From Diadema setosum (lineage: Eukaryota; Echinodermata; Echinoidea; Diadematoida; Diadematidae), in the NCBI RefSeq assembly GCF_964275005.1, contig NC_092697.1:13003327-13067326 (forward strand): a stretch of 64,000 nucleotides of DNA, written 5' to 3'. The translations under genes and the position numbers were made by a program. How positions within the stretch are numbered: position 1 is the first letter of the stretch; every line of letters starts with the position of its first letter. Positions 47,278 through 58,496 of this stretch are shown here, one piece after another. The notes under the pieces are model-generated. The model saw only the letters and a list, made by a program, of their open reading frames with translations, made no database searches and had not been told where the DNA came from.

Positions 47278-49870
47278 GCAATAAAGGCTCACGAGACCGA
47301 CACTAAGCAAAGAAAGCCCACGAGACCGACAGTAGGCAAAGAAGGCCCACGAGACCGACAGGATAAACAGCGCCATCTACATGTCAATTACCTGTACAGG
47401 GTGTTCCATGAACGGAAAAATAACATGCTGGCGGGTGCAATTTCGTCACAATATCAAGTGAAAGATGGTAACCATCTACTTATGAACGACATCAAATATG
47501 TACTTCTACATACTTCTAGGGGGCCAGGCCTGTCAGGTAGCGACATTGTTATCAATTAGAAAAATAGAATTGTATTCTTCATGCCCCCCCCCCCCCTCAA
47601 AAAAAAGAGAAAAAAACACACAAATGAATTAATAAAAGAGGACAAGAACGATGTATGGATTAATTTTAGAGCTTTGATAATGCCATCGTGCTTTTTTTAA
47701 TAGGCTTTTCCGGTTTTTAGCAAGAAGATCATGGACAGGATGTACCTTTTTACCTCTTCTCTTTCTCGATTCACTAGTTACTTAGGCTGTATTAGATACC
47801 CTACCCTCCTGCTTAAACGTTTTGGAGTAAGATCTATTTGTAATTTTCTATGTAACTATAATGTAATTCAACTGATTAAAACGTTTTATATCGCAGGGAT
47901 TCACCTCGATTTGTGGCTTGTGTTATTCTCCCCTCCAAACAGTACATTTTTTCGTGAAATACAATAGCTGTTTTCATTGATGCATCGTGGTTTGTTTTTT
48001 CCGAATCCCTAACGCTACCTAACGCTAGACGATTACGTTATTTTCTTAATCAATACTAAATCAACACCCTCGTAGGTTTATTGTAGAAAGATCTATTACA
48101 CACTTTTACTGAATTTTGTTCATTTTCTTCACAAACACACACCAACGCAGACACATTTAAAGATTCTGATTATTTCAGGGGGTGGGGGCAACTGACGGGG
48201 TTACACTCTGTCAACTCTCCTTTTCCATCTCTCATTATCTTTTTATGCCATTATCAGGACACCCTATACAATTTATTGGTCTATAGGTGGCGCTATTCAT
48301 CCTGTCGGTCTCGTGGGCCTTCTTAGCTTAGTGTCGGTCTCGTGAACCTCTTTTGCGTAATGTCGGTCTCGTGAGCCTTGTATGCGTAGCTTAGGTCTCG
48401 TGGGCCTTTTAAGGGAAGTGTCGGTCTCGTGGGCTTTGTTTGTTTAATGTCGGTCTCACGAGCCTTATGTGCGTAGTGTCGGTCTCGTGAGCCGTATAAC
48501 TGCTGGGCTTATTTTACTTGATGTCGATCTCGTGGGCTTTATTTACTCAGTGTCGAACTCGTGGGCTGTATAACTGGTGGGCTGTATGACTTGTGAGCTG
48601 TATGACTCGTGGGCTGTATGACTTGTGAGCTGTATAACTTGTGGGCTGTACAGGGGCGTCACCAGCTTTTTTTCAAGGGGGGTGCGTTTTGACACTAACT
48701 GTAACGAGACTTTTTTGACAGTTATTTGGAATTTAGGAAGTTCTCAATCCCCATACTTGTCGTGTTTTTTTAGGGGAAACCAAGCGGGGAAAGGGCACTG
48801 GCGTGTCTAGGATTTCATCTTGAGGGGGGGGGGGGGGAGCTAGGGTGTGTGAGGGAGTTGTCCCCTCCCACTGTGAGAACTTTTTGTATTTTGATGTTGT
48901 AGATGGTGCAATTTGATGCGTATTTTTCCTTGTTTTATCGACTTGAAACAGTCCAACTTGTTTAAGGTAGCAGTATATTTCGATGTAGATTATTATTGAA
49001 CAATTTGCCTATAAAATAGTATCATCAAAATAAACTTCCCGTTTTATTATTTACACTGAATATCATGAACGCGACCAAGCAAGAGCGAGCAGAGTTAGCG
49101 AGGGGGGATGGTGTGGGAGGGGGAGTCCCCCTCCCACGGTGAGAACTTCTTGCATTTTGATGTTGTAAATGGTGCAAATTGATGCATGTTTTTGTTTGTG
49201 TTATCGACTTGAAACAGTCCCACTTATTTAAGGTACTCACTATATTTTGATGTAGATTATTATTGAACAATTTGCCTATAAAATAGTATCGTCCAAATAA
49301 ACTAATGTCATGAACGCGACCGAGCCCGAGCAAGCGGAGCGAGCGAGGGGGAGGGTGTGGAAGGGGGACGTCCCCCTCCCATCACGGGGAGAACTTTTTG
49401 CATTTTGACGTTGTAAATGGTGCAATTTGATGCATGTTTTGCGTGTTTTATCGACTTGAAACAGTCCCACTTGTTTAAGGTATTCAGCAGTGGCGTACCG
49501 TGGGTCACATGACGAAAATCACTCGTTTGAAGAGCTACACCCCAGTAAATAATGCCAGTGCATATCTTGGCAATCAATGACTTAAAGTCAAAGATATAAA
49601 ACACCTGTTTCTTGACCCTGGCCTAATCTAAGCATCAGTCATCGCCACAGCGCCACAGGAGGGGAGGGGGGCACCGCGAGAGGAGGAGATTGTTTTGGTT
49701 TTGGCATGGGCCATGTAGCTCCATGGTGCGTGTGTGTGTGTACGTGTGTGTGTGTGCGAGTGTAGACATTCAGCGTATGCAGACAGAGCATGCCTGTACT
49801 GTAGTGACCGGAACTATTGTCATTCCATTTTGCTCTCACCTTCTCCCTCCCCCATCTCTCCCCCCTCTCC

Positions 49871-50068
49871 TAGTTTGCAGGCACAAACCCTTGTTGGTCG
49901 TATAGGAGTCTGCATGCACCAAGACTAATACACACACCACTACACTGCAGCCTCTCCCAGTTGGGAGAAGCTTCAACACAGGGCCTAAGGGACAGTGCCA
50001 AAGTGGTGCATGTAGTAGTCTTGGCGCAGACTCCTTTACGACCAACAAGGGTTTGTGCCTGCAAACTA
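49871..50068. mobile_element. 198-bp MITE with 40-bp inverted ends (GTTTGCAGGCACAAACCC)
   Basis: GTTTGCAGGCACAAACCCTT...GGTCGTATAGGAGTCTGC pairs with GCAGACTCCTTTACGACC...AAGGGTTTGTGCCTGCAAAC, with only one or two mismatches in 40 bp. TA lies at both outer edges. Confidence 0.8.
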
Positions 50069-50078
50069 CCTCGCTCTC

Positions 50079-50109
<31 letters not shown>

Positions 50110-50120
50110 CCTCTCTCTCT

Positions 50121-50727
50121 CTTTCTCAATCATCCAGTCAGCAGGCTGATTGTAACCAGGGAGGTAGTCTCACCTCCCCGTTGTAACTCACTGCCAAATA
50201 GCACATTGTCAGCACCGGCAAACTGGCAACGCTCTCCTTCTTATTCCTGTATTTTCGTTATTTACGGGTCGATTTTTTTCGTTCGAAATGTAAAATGGAT
50301 GATCATAGAATTTCTCAATAGAATATAAAATTGAAAACTTTAGAAAGGATAGAGAAAATTGAGTTCACTTTGAATGGTCTGCCACAGGCAGATATCCTTA
50401 TCATGCTCTTACGTAATACGACAGCTGCTTTCTCAATGATCCAGTCAGCAGGCCAGGGAGGTAGTCTCACCTCCCCGTTGTAACTCACTGCCAAATAGCA
50501 CATTGTCAGCACCGGCAAACTGGCAATGCTCTCCTTCTTATTCCTGTATTTTCGTTATTTACGGGTCAATTTTTTTCGTTCGAAATGTAAAATGGATGAC
50601 CATAGAATTTCTCAATAGAATATAAAATTGAAAACTTTAGAAAGGATAGAGAAAATTGAGTTCACTTTGAATGGTCTGCCACAGGCAGGTATCCTTATCA
50701 TGCTCTTACGTAATACGACAGCTGCTG
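50121..50727 (+). repeat. 307-bp recent tandem duplication
   Basis: Copy 1 (50121-50427) and copy 2 (50428-50727) both run from 'ctttctcaat.atccagtcag' to 'cttacgtaatacgacagctgc'. By eye they differ by only a few substitutions and a 10-12 bp indel after 'cagcagg'. Confidence 0.9.
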
Positions 50728-51106
50728 GAGTCATCAAACCCTGGCTTGGCCTCCAGGTTTGTCACGCCTCAGCAGAAAGTTTATTTGCAATGGACAAGTA
50801 CTTCGACTCCCGCTCTCAAACGACAAATAAACGCACCCCACTGTGGACTAAATCCGGCTGGGGTTTCGCCTCAAACGAGAGACTGACGGCATGCAAGACA
50901 TTGGGGGGGGGGGGGGGGCACCTCGTGGAAAAGTAATTTTGAGGGTGTGTTTAGTGTATGCTTGTGCGTGCGTGCGTGTGTATGTGTGTATGCGCGTGTG
51001 TGCGTGCGCTGTCAGTCTGCAAACTGAATGGGGACTATACAATACATAACGGAATGTGATACATTCCACAGCGCAGTCATTGAGCAACATTGTAAGTTTT
51101 CCTTAC

Positions 51107-52200
51107 ATCAGGAGAATGGCATAAGGATTAGATGAGAGCGAGCTTGAACATTTTGACATTTTACAGTCCAAAAACTACTGTTTCTAGATATACTTTTTCG
51201 CTTTGGAAATTAAGGGGGCGCACCGGGCGCAACTGCTGGCAATTACTGGCAGCAACATCAGGAGATGAATGGCATAACGATTAAATGCGAGCGAGCTTGA
51301 AAATTTTGACATTTTACAGTCCCCAAACTGCCATTTGTAGCTATATTTTTTCGCTTAGGAAATTAAGGGGGAGCGCACCGGGCGTAACTGCTGGCAATTA
51401 CTGGCAGCAACATCAGGAGAATGGCACAACGATTAAATGCGAGCGAGCAAAGCGAGCGAGCTTGAAAATTTTGACATTTTACAGTCCCCAAACTGCCATT
51501 TGTAGCTATATTTTTCCGTTTAGGAAATTAAGGGGAAGGGGGGGGGGGGGCGCACCGGGCGCAACTGCTGGTAATTCCTGGCAGCAACATCAGGAGAATG
51601 GCATAGCCATTAAATGCGAGCGAGCGAAGCGAGCGAGCTTGAAAATTTTGACATTTTACAGTCCCCAAACTGCCGTTCGTAGCTATATTTTTTCAGTTGG
51701 AAATTAAGGGGGACGCATCGGGCACAACTGCTGGCAATTACTGGCAGCAACATCAGCAGAATGGCATAACGAGTGAATGCGAGCGAGCGAAGCGAGCGAG
51801 CTTGAAAATTCTGACATTTTACACTCCCAAAACTGCCGTTGGGGGGGGGGGGCGCACCGGGCGCAACTGCTGGCAATTACTGGCAGCAACATCAGGAGAA
51901 TGGCATAACGATTAAATGCGAGGTTGAAATTTTTGACATTTTACAGTCCCAAAACTGCCTGATTTGTAGCTATATTTTTTTATTTGGAAAGTAAGGGGCC
52001 GCACCGGGCGCAACTGCTGGCAATTATTGGCAGTAGCATCAGGAAAATGGCATAACGACTATAATGCGAGCGAGCGAAGCGAGCAAGTTTGAAAATTTTG
52101 ACATTTTACAATCCAAAAACTGCCGTTTGTAGCTATATTTTTTCGCTTTGGAAATTATAAGAAGGAGGGGCGCCCGGTGTGCCCCCTCCACCCCCCCCCC
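51107..52200 (+). repeat. Tandem array, six to seven units of about 150-175 bp
   Basis: Each unit carries CATCAGGAGAATGGCATAAC, GCGAGCGAGCGAAGCGAGCG, 'ttgaaaattttgacatttta', 'actgccatttgtagctata' and GCACCGGGCGCAACTGCTGG. Units are well conserved, and G-runs vary in length. Repeated similar peptides in the frames are artefacts. Confidence 0.85.
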
Positions 52201-52332
52201 CCCCATCCGCCACTGGTAGTCAAGGGTGTAGGTTTAGTGTTCATGATTGGGGGAGGTATGACCAGCAAGGGGGCGTCGAAGTGACCAAGCGGGGGAAAGA
52301 TGTCCAAAATCTGAACTTTAGAGCATCCCCTA

Positions 52333-52335
<3 letters not shown>

Positions 52336-52377
<42 letters not shown>
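52336..52377. repeat. (GT)n microsatellite
   Basis: An uninterrupted GT tract of about 20 units. Confidence 0.95.
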
Positions 52378-52378
<1 letters not shown>

Positions 52379-52760
52379 ATATACATGGAAAAGTTAGGAA
52401 ATAGCCTAGATCTCAGTTCTCCGTACGGATGTGCAGTACGGTCGATAAATAGTAACCACTGTAGAATACTAGGAGACATGTATGAAATCAGTGCTGCCAG
52501 AGCCCAGGGTGAGAATTGTTTTTGCCCGCGAATTTTTTGTCCCTGGTACAAAATAAGAAAGAAATAACAAAAAAAAAAAGAATAAGTATTAGCGTCCGGC
52601 GTTGAGGTCGCTCGCAAACTGAAGTGGTGATTTTTTTTTTTTTTTTTAAGGGTCTGAAGGGGGGTGCGTTCGCACCCAACGCACCCCCCCCCCCCCTTGG
52701 TGAGGCCCATGCTGTATGACTCGTGGGTGTCGGTCTCGTGACGTGCACCCGCTATCTACG

Positions 52761-53559
52761 CCCCTGCTTGGTGGGGAGGATGTTCTGGGAGATGGGAACA
52801 ATATATGTTTGCGAAAAAAAAGATATTGCTGTAGAAGTGAAGAAACGACCATAATGATATACATGAGTGACAGGTTTATGAACTGAGCTGCCTTCTGCCC
52901 TCCACCTCCGTAAATCGATCTATAAGCTTGACTCTGTTATTTTTTTTTCTAGTTCTTGCAGCCTGTCAAAAAAGTTAGTGCTAGATAAATATGCCCTCTC
53001 CCAAGTCCGCCCTTGGTAAATCAATGCTATGTATTAATATCACATTTTGTAGAGAAAATGCTTATAATTACTTCTGTCAATTGTTGTTTGTAGGTTGAAT
53101 AACTCACAAACGCTTATTTAAGGATTCTATCTAAAATTTCCAGAGTGAATGGCTAAATAGTGCGGGTCTTTGATTTGGTTTTAATCCCAATTAGTTGCAT
53201 AATTTATTTTCTGTTTTTTCCCTAAATTTCAACATCTCAAATGAAGAGGCTTGAAGAGAAAGGCATATGGTCACGTATTATTTACTGTGAGTCGCAATTT
53301 ATTCATAGTTTAATATAATTTCAGATAGTTTCAGATGCTTTAAAGAGCACGTTGCTGCCTTCCGTCTGTCAAATACGTATTCCAGCACTGTTCTTTTCCA
53401 TGATAACAATTTGTGGAATATGGCAAATAGCTTAAAAATCAGGATCAAAGGATATCAATTTTCCCAGAGATTGCTGTCGTGTGGAGGAGAAACTCAGTAT
53501 GCAAATCCACGACGCAATGAGGTTGCAAATGTTTTGCAAATGTTTCAAAGAAATATGTA
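52761..53559. other. Interior of the foldback, nothing recognised
   Basis: AT-rich DNA between the 29-bp-array element and the right minisatellite arm. No gene. Confidence 0.4.
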
Positions 53560-54480
53560 TATTGACTTGCCGAGTTTCAACAACACGGCTTCTTGATTTC
53601 TTGTCCTAAACATGTCGACTTGGAGAGTTCCAACAGCTCATCATCTTGTCTTCTTATCCCCCAAAAGTCAATTTCCGAGTTTCAACAACTCGTTATCTTG
53701 TGTTTATGGACCAAACAAGTCAACTTGCCGATTTTCAACTCGGCCACTTGTCCCAAACAACTTGTTATCTTGAAATCTTGTCCTAAACAAGGCTACTTGC
53801 TGAATTTTAACAGCTGGTCATCATGTCTTCTTGACCCAAACAGGTCGACTTGCCGAGTTTCAATAACTCGATCGGCTTCTTGTCCTCTTGACTTCTTGTC
53901 CAAACAACTTGTAATCTTGACTTCTTGTCCTTAACAAGTCGACTTGCCGCGTTCCAACAACTCATCATCTAAACTTTTTGTCCCAAACAAGTCAACTTTG
54001 CGAATTCCAACGAAAGATAATCTTGTCTTCTTGCCATATACTAGTCGACTTTCTGATGTCTTACAACTCTTCATCTTGTCTTCGTGTTCTAAACAACTCA
54101 ACTTTCCGAGTTTCAACAACTGGTCATCTTGACTACTTGCCCCAAACAAGTCGACTTTCCGAAATTCAACAACTCGTCATCTTGTCTTTTTGTCCCAAAC
54201 AAGTCGACTTGCCGAGTTCCAACAACTCGGCTGCTTGTCTTCTTGACCAAAACAAGTCGACTTGCCGAGTTCCAACAACCCGTCATCTTGTATTTTTGTC
54301 CAAAGCAACTCGACTTGCCGAGTTCCAACAGCTCATCATCTTGTCTTCTCGTCCCGAACAAATCGACTCAACAACTCGGCTTCTTGTCTTCTTGACCCAA
54401 ACAAGTCGACTTGCCGAGTTCCAATAAGTCGGCTTCTCGGTATTTAACTTGTCTTCTCGTCTTCTTATCTCGTCATCTGG
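53560..54480 (-). repeat. Right 53-bp minisatellite arm, about 16 units
   Basis: Inverted relative to 46100-46540. Clean units start at GCCGAGTTCC near 54211, 54264 and 54317, exactly 53 bp apart. Towards the interior the units are more diverged. The arm is twice as long as the left one, so array length has changed since insertion. Confidence 0.85.
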
Positions 54481-54598
54481 TTGGCACTTATAAGCTTCCG
54501 TACAAAATCACCTTTCATAGCTGATGCAATTAAAGTAAAGTGCCTCTTACTTGGACAAAGATCACTGCATACACTGACTTTCATGTTTTCGTATTCAG

Positions 54599-54749
54599 CT
54601 TTCACAGCTTCCCCCAGGAATGTAAACTTGGCCTGTCAGAGTGATGATTTCAAGAACGTCAAATGTAGCTGGACTGAGATACCAGACACCCATCTCCCAA
54701 CAGAGGTGTCATGTGAAATCATTTACCCAACATATGTCATCGACGAGTG
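54599..54749 (+). CDS. Class I cytokine receptor-like gene, D1 first half-exon (C-x9-C-x-W)
   Basis: A splice acceptor (ttttcgtattcag) ends at 54598 and GTAAGC follows 54749. The exon is 151 nt, phase 1 to phase 2, 49 codons plus partial codons at both ends. It contains LAC-QSDDFKNVK-CSW: two Cys nine residues apart, then C-x-W, the hallmark of the N-terminal module of class I cytokine receptors. The following DTHLPTEVSCEI region matches the layout of gp130 domain 2. Joined to 40935-41013 the junction codon is ACT; joined to 63432 it is TGT, which creates Cys3. The domain should bind a helical cytokine at the cell surface. There is no sign of an Ig domain between the signal peptide and this module, as in Domeless or IL-27RA, but a missed exon in intron 1 is possible. 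Confidence 0.8.
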
Positions 54750-56679
54750 GTAAGCATGTTTTACTTTGTGTATTAGTAGACCTAAATAAAAGTTCTACTC
54801 TCTGTTTTCTCTAAATATTTGAAATAGGATTCTTGGACATCCGGTAAAGCACCACCGGACAACTACTCTTCTCCCATAACCAGTCACCCCTATCAATAGG
54901 TATACTACCCCCAGGACATCATGAGACTGACACGTGTACCACGAGTCATACAGCCCACAAGTCATACAGCTCACAAGTCATACAGCCCACTAGTTATACA
55001 GCCCACGAGTTCGACACTGAGTAGATAAAGCCCACGAGTTCGACACTGAGTAGATAAAGCCCACGAGTTCGACATCAAGTAAAATAAGCCCACGAGTAAT
55101 ACAGCCCATGAGTTCGACACTACGCACCAAAGGCTCACGAGACCGACACCAGGCAAACAAAGCTCACGAGAAAGACACTAGGCAAAAGAGGGTCATGAGA
55201 CCGACACTAGACAAAGAAGGCCCAGGAAACCGACAGGATGAACAGCGCCACCTATAGACCAATTTATTGTATCATGTGTCCAGATAATGGTATAAGGAAG
55301 ATAGAGATGGATAAGGAGAGTTGCTAGGGGATTACCCCGTCAATTGCCCTCCCTCGCCACCGGAACTGTTCAAGATTTTTAATTGTGTTCGTGTGTTTGA
55401 CTGTTTGTGAGAAAATAAACAAAATTCCGTAAAAGTACATGAGATGTCTCAACATTAATTTGGAAAATGCCAAAATACCCTGGTTTCCCTTTCCGCAAAA
55501 ATATTATACCGGTATACACTTGCTTAGAAATAAAATGATGTGGACATTCAGATCAACTATAAAAAATAATACCCAGGTGTGAAATGAAGTTTACAAGAAA
55601 ATATTTCACAAAACGGTTAATGTTGCGTGCATACTTGCTATGCATGATACGGAATGGGAGTAGTTATCTGCATTTAGTATGAATTAACAGAAATAAAATG
55701 TAATCGTTTATAACATCAAGGTATCGTTAAGGATTCGGAAAAAGAACATGCATCCATGAAAACAGTCATTCTTTCATGAAAAATAAACCGTTTTGAGGAG
55801 AATGATTTTACAAATACAAGCCACAAATTGAGGTGAATTGCTGCGATATAAAACGTTTTCATCCTTTGAAATGTCATAGTTACATTAAAGTTACAGAAAA
55901 AAATTACAAACTGAACTCTAAGCAGGCGGATATAAGCAGGACGATAGGTTATCTAGTAAGGAATACGTACCTAACTAGTGAAACGAGAAAGAAAAGGGTG
56001 AAAAAAAAAACTTACAGCCTGTCCACCGTCTATCTAGAAATTTTGAAGGCCTATTGGAAATAGCACTATGACATCTAAAATCAAACTATACTTCCTTCTT
56101 GTCCTCTATTTTTTCCATACATTTTTTTTTTTTGGGGGGGGTCCCTTAAAGAGGAAATTTTGTTTTTAAAAAGAGATAAATTGGGAACAATTTCGCTCCC
56201 TGCAGCGTGACAGAACTGCCCTCTAAAAGCCACACGTGTAGAAATACAAACCTGATGTCGTTGATATGTAGATGATGCTGTTCAATTAGTTACAATCTCT
56301 CGCTCGATAGCGTGACGAGATTGCACCAGCTCGTATGTAATTTTCCTCTTAATGGAACACCCTGTACAGGTATTTGACATGTAGATGGCGCTGTTCATCC
56401 TGTCGGTCTCGTGAGCCTTCTTTGCCTAGTGTCGGTCTCGTGGGCTTTCTTTGCCTAGTGTCGGTCTCGTGAGCCTTCTTTGCCTAGTGTCGGTCTTGTG
56501 AGCCTTTATTGTGTAGCGTCGGTCTCGTGGGCTGTGTTTGTTTAGTGTCGGTCTCATGAGCCTTTTGCGCGCAGTGTCGAACTCATGGGCTGTATGACTC
56601 GTGAGCCGTATAACTCATGGGCTGTATGACTCATGAACCTATTTTTTATGGCGGTCTCGTGGACCGCATGACACGTGGG

Positions 56680-58455
56680 CAGTGGCGTATCTAGGGAAAA
56701 CGGCGCCCGGGGCAAGCACGAAAATTGCGCCCCTAATTTCTGAAAAAGTGTTCAACCCCAACACCATCCCAGTAGGGACTTTAAACAAAGTCCACATGAT
56801 GCTTTTTCAAGCACTTAAAAGGAATCTTTTGAGGGTGATTTAAATGTAATGAATTCTGATAGATTTTGGCGAGCGCAGCGAGCGAGCCGAAAATTTTTGT
56901 ATTTCAGCTTACAAAACATGGAATTCTTGTCATTTTTTACTTGCCAAATCTTACAAATCTAATCAAGATATAGTGACGGCCTTATAGATAACGATTTATA
57001 CCAAAAAACTGAGAACTTTAAAAAATACTCTAAATTAGTGCGTGCGAATGAGCTGAAATTTGTATATGTCCTCGTCATCATCATGTATTGTTCTTTTCTT
57101 TTTTTATATAAATTTTAGCGAGCGAGCCGAAAATTTTTGTATTTCAGCTTACAAAACATGGAATTCTTGTCATTTTTTGCTTATGAAATCTCACAATTAT
57201 AGTGACGACCTTACAGATAACGATTTATACCAACAAACTGAGGACTTGAAAAAATACTCTAAATTAGTACGAGCGGATGAGCCGAAATTTGTATATTTCT
57301 GCGTCATCATTACGTTTTTTTCTTATCTTTTTTGATTTTTTTTTGCGCCCCCCTCCCCTGTGTGTTCGAAACCGTTGGCGTCCTCTTTTGATCCAATCGG
57401 CGATCGCTTCAGAACGAATGAAGTTGCAGTCGCTGCTCCGTGTAACATTTTTCCTGCTAAATATAAAATGACATGAGTGAACACAATAGACATTATCATT
57501 TTGTCCGCGTCATCGTCACGTTTTGTTCTTATCTTCTTCTCTTTTTTTATACAAATTTTGGCGAGCGCAGCGAGCGAGCCGAAAATTTTTGTATTTCAGC
57601 TTACAAATCATGAAACTCTTGTCATTTTTTGCTTATCAAATCTTACAATTCTAATCANNNNNNNNNNNNNNNNNNNNNNNNNNNNNNNNNNNNNNNNNNN
57701 NNNNNNNNNNNNNNNNNNNNNNNNNNNNNNNNNNNNNNNNNNNNNNNNNNNNNNNNNCTTACAATTCTAATCAAGATATAGTGACGGCCTTATAGATAAC
57801 GATTTATACCAACAAACTGAGGACTTGAAAAAATACTCTAAATTAGTACGAGCGAGTGAGCCGAAATTTGTATATTTCCGCGTCATCATTACGTTTTGTT
57901 GTTATCTTGTTTGATTCGGGTTTTTTGCGCCCCTCCCCCCGTATGTTCGATACCGTTGGCGCCTTCTTTTGATCCAATTGGCGATCGCTTCAGAACGAAA
58001 GAAATGACATGTGTGAACACAATGACACTTTCATTTTGTCATCATCACGTTTTGTTCTTATCTTATTTTTTATATACATTTTGGCGAGGGAGCGCAGCGA
58101 GCGAGTCGAAAATTTTTGTATTTCAGATCACAGAACATGGAATTTTTGTGTGAACGCAATAAACATTGTCATTTTGTCCGCGTCATCATCATGTCTTGTT
58201 TTTATCTTGTTTGATTTGGTTTTCTGCCCCCCCCCCCCCACCATTCTCCCTCCCCCCTTCCGGGCGAGGTTTTTGTTTTGTTTTGTTTTGTTTTTTTCCT
58301 TCTTCTTCTCCTTTTCTTTTTTTCTTCTTCTTCTTCGTTTTTTTTTTCCTTTTTTTTTTCTTCTTCGTTTTTTTTTCTTCTTTTGCGCCCCCAAGGAGTG
58401 GCGCCCGGGGCACGTGCCCCCCTTGCCCCCCCCCCCCCCCCCAGATACGCCACTG
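56680..58455. mobile_element. hAT-like non-autonomous element with 8-bp target duplication
   Basis: The termini CAGTGGCGTATCTAGGG and CAGATACGCCACTG are inverted repeats flanked by CACGTGGG at 56672-56679 and 58456-58463. An 8-bp duplication together with CAG...CTG ends is the hAT signature. Inside are about four tandem units of 'gcgagcgagccgaaaatttttgtatttcag...agatatagtgacggcctta' and a polypyrimidine tract (58270-58390). There is no transposase. Ser/Phe- or Lys-rich frames over the pyrimidine tract are artefacts. A 100-N gap lies inside. Confidence 0.85.
57658..57757. other. 100-N assembly gap
   Basis: Exactly 100 N. The 16 bases before the gap (cttacaattctaatca) are identical to the first 16 after it, so the contig ends appear to overlap. 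Confidence 0.95.
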
Positions 58456-58496
58456 CACGTGGGTGTCGGTCTCGTGGGATGACCCCGGACAATCAC

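Larger units (their letters stand above)
48651..52711. mobile_element. hAT-like composite inserted in the 29-bp array element
   Basis: The left end CAGGGGCGTCACCAGC and the right end, reverse-complemented, CATGGGCCTCACCAAG are related. The array word GCTGTA flanks both sides, so it splits '...gggctgta | tgactcg...'. Such CAGNGGCGT ends are common in hAT-type transposons, and the 6-8 bp flank is compatible. Inside are three 240-bp units (48840-49490), a TIR MITE, a 307-bp tandem duplication, and six or seven units of 150-175 bp with GCGAGCGAGCGAAGCGAG (51107-52200). These last end at ATCCGCCACTG (52206-52216), a second hAT-like terminus, so the piece is a nest of more than one element. No transposase seen. 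Confidence 0.55.
46702..52750. mobile_element. Foldback/MULE-like element with 29-bp arrays, copy 1
   Basis: It is flanked by the direct repeat GCTATCTACG (46693-46702 and 52751-52760), a 9-10 bp duplication. Left and right ends are inverted: GGGGTCATCCAACGAGACCG against GGTGTCGGTCTCGTGACG. Both contain CACGAGTCATACAGCCC and tandem 29-bp units of CACGAGACCGACACTAGGCA type. The arrays end at CAGCGCCATCTACATG (left) and GTGGCGCTATTCATCCTG (right), enclosing a core of about 0.9 kb (47400-48285). A TTAA MITE (46888-47277) and a hAT-like element (48651-52711) are inserted in the arms. Long TIRs with a 9-10 bp duplication would suit Mutator-like or foldback elements. No transposase frame was found. 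Confidence 0.7.
46028..54502. mobile_element. 8.5-kb foldback element with 53-bp minisatellite arms
   Basis: The termini TACGGAAGCTTATAAGTGCC (left) and GGCACTTATAAGCTTCCGTA (right) are perfect inverted repeats starting and ending at TA. Beyond them both arms continue with matching inverted 'gaagacaagataagaagacg' and 'taccgagaagccgagtt' blocks. They then become tandem 53-bp units carrying CAAGTCGACTTG and CCGAGTTCCAACAACTCG. No transposase is visible. The interior hosts another foldback (46702-52750), which accounts for most of the length. It sits in receptor intron 1 and ends 96 bp before exon 54599-54749. Confidence 0.75.
54913..58496. mobile_element. 29-bp-array foldback, copy 2, inverted relative to copy 1
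   Basis: The left arm has CACGAGTCATACAGCCCAC and 'cccacgagttcgacactgag' units. The right arm has GTGTCGGTCTCGTGAGCCTT units 29 bp apart (56402, 56431, 56460) and ends GTCTCGTGGGATGACCCC. The core (55270-56370) is homologous to 47400-48285 but in opposite orientation: GGAACACCCTGTACAGGT here and the reverse complement ACCTGTACAGGGTGTTCC there. A hAT-like element (56680-58455) interrupts the right arm. No coding frame is conserved between the two cores. Confidence 0.75.

Noticed and set aside
46100..54480. Regular direct repeats (53 bp) resembling a CRISPR array
   Set aside because: Units are contiguous without unique spacers, occur as an inverted pair inside a foldback element, and the genome is eukaryotic.
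56402..56600. 29-bp direct repeats resembling CRISPR repeats
   Set aside because: No spacers; they are tandem arrays in the arms of a transposon with a second inverted copy.
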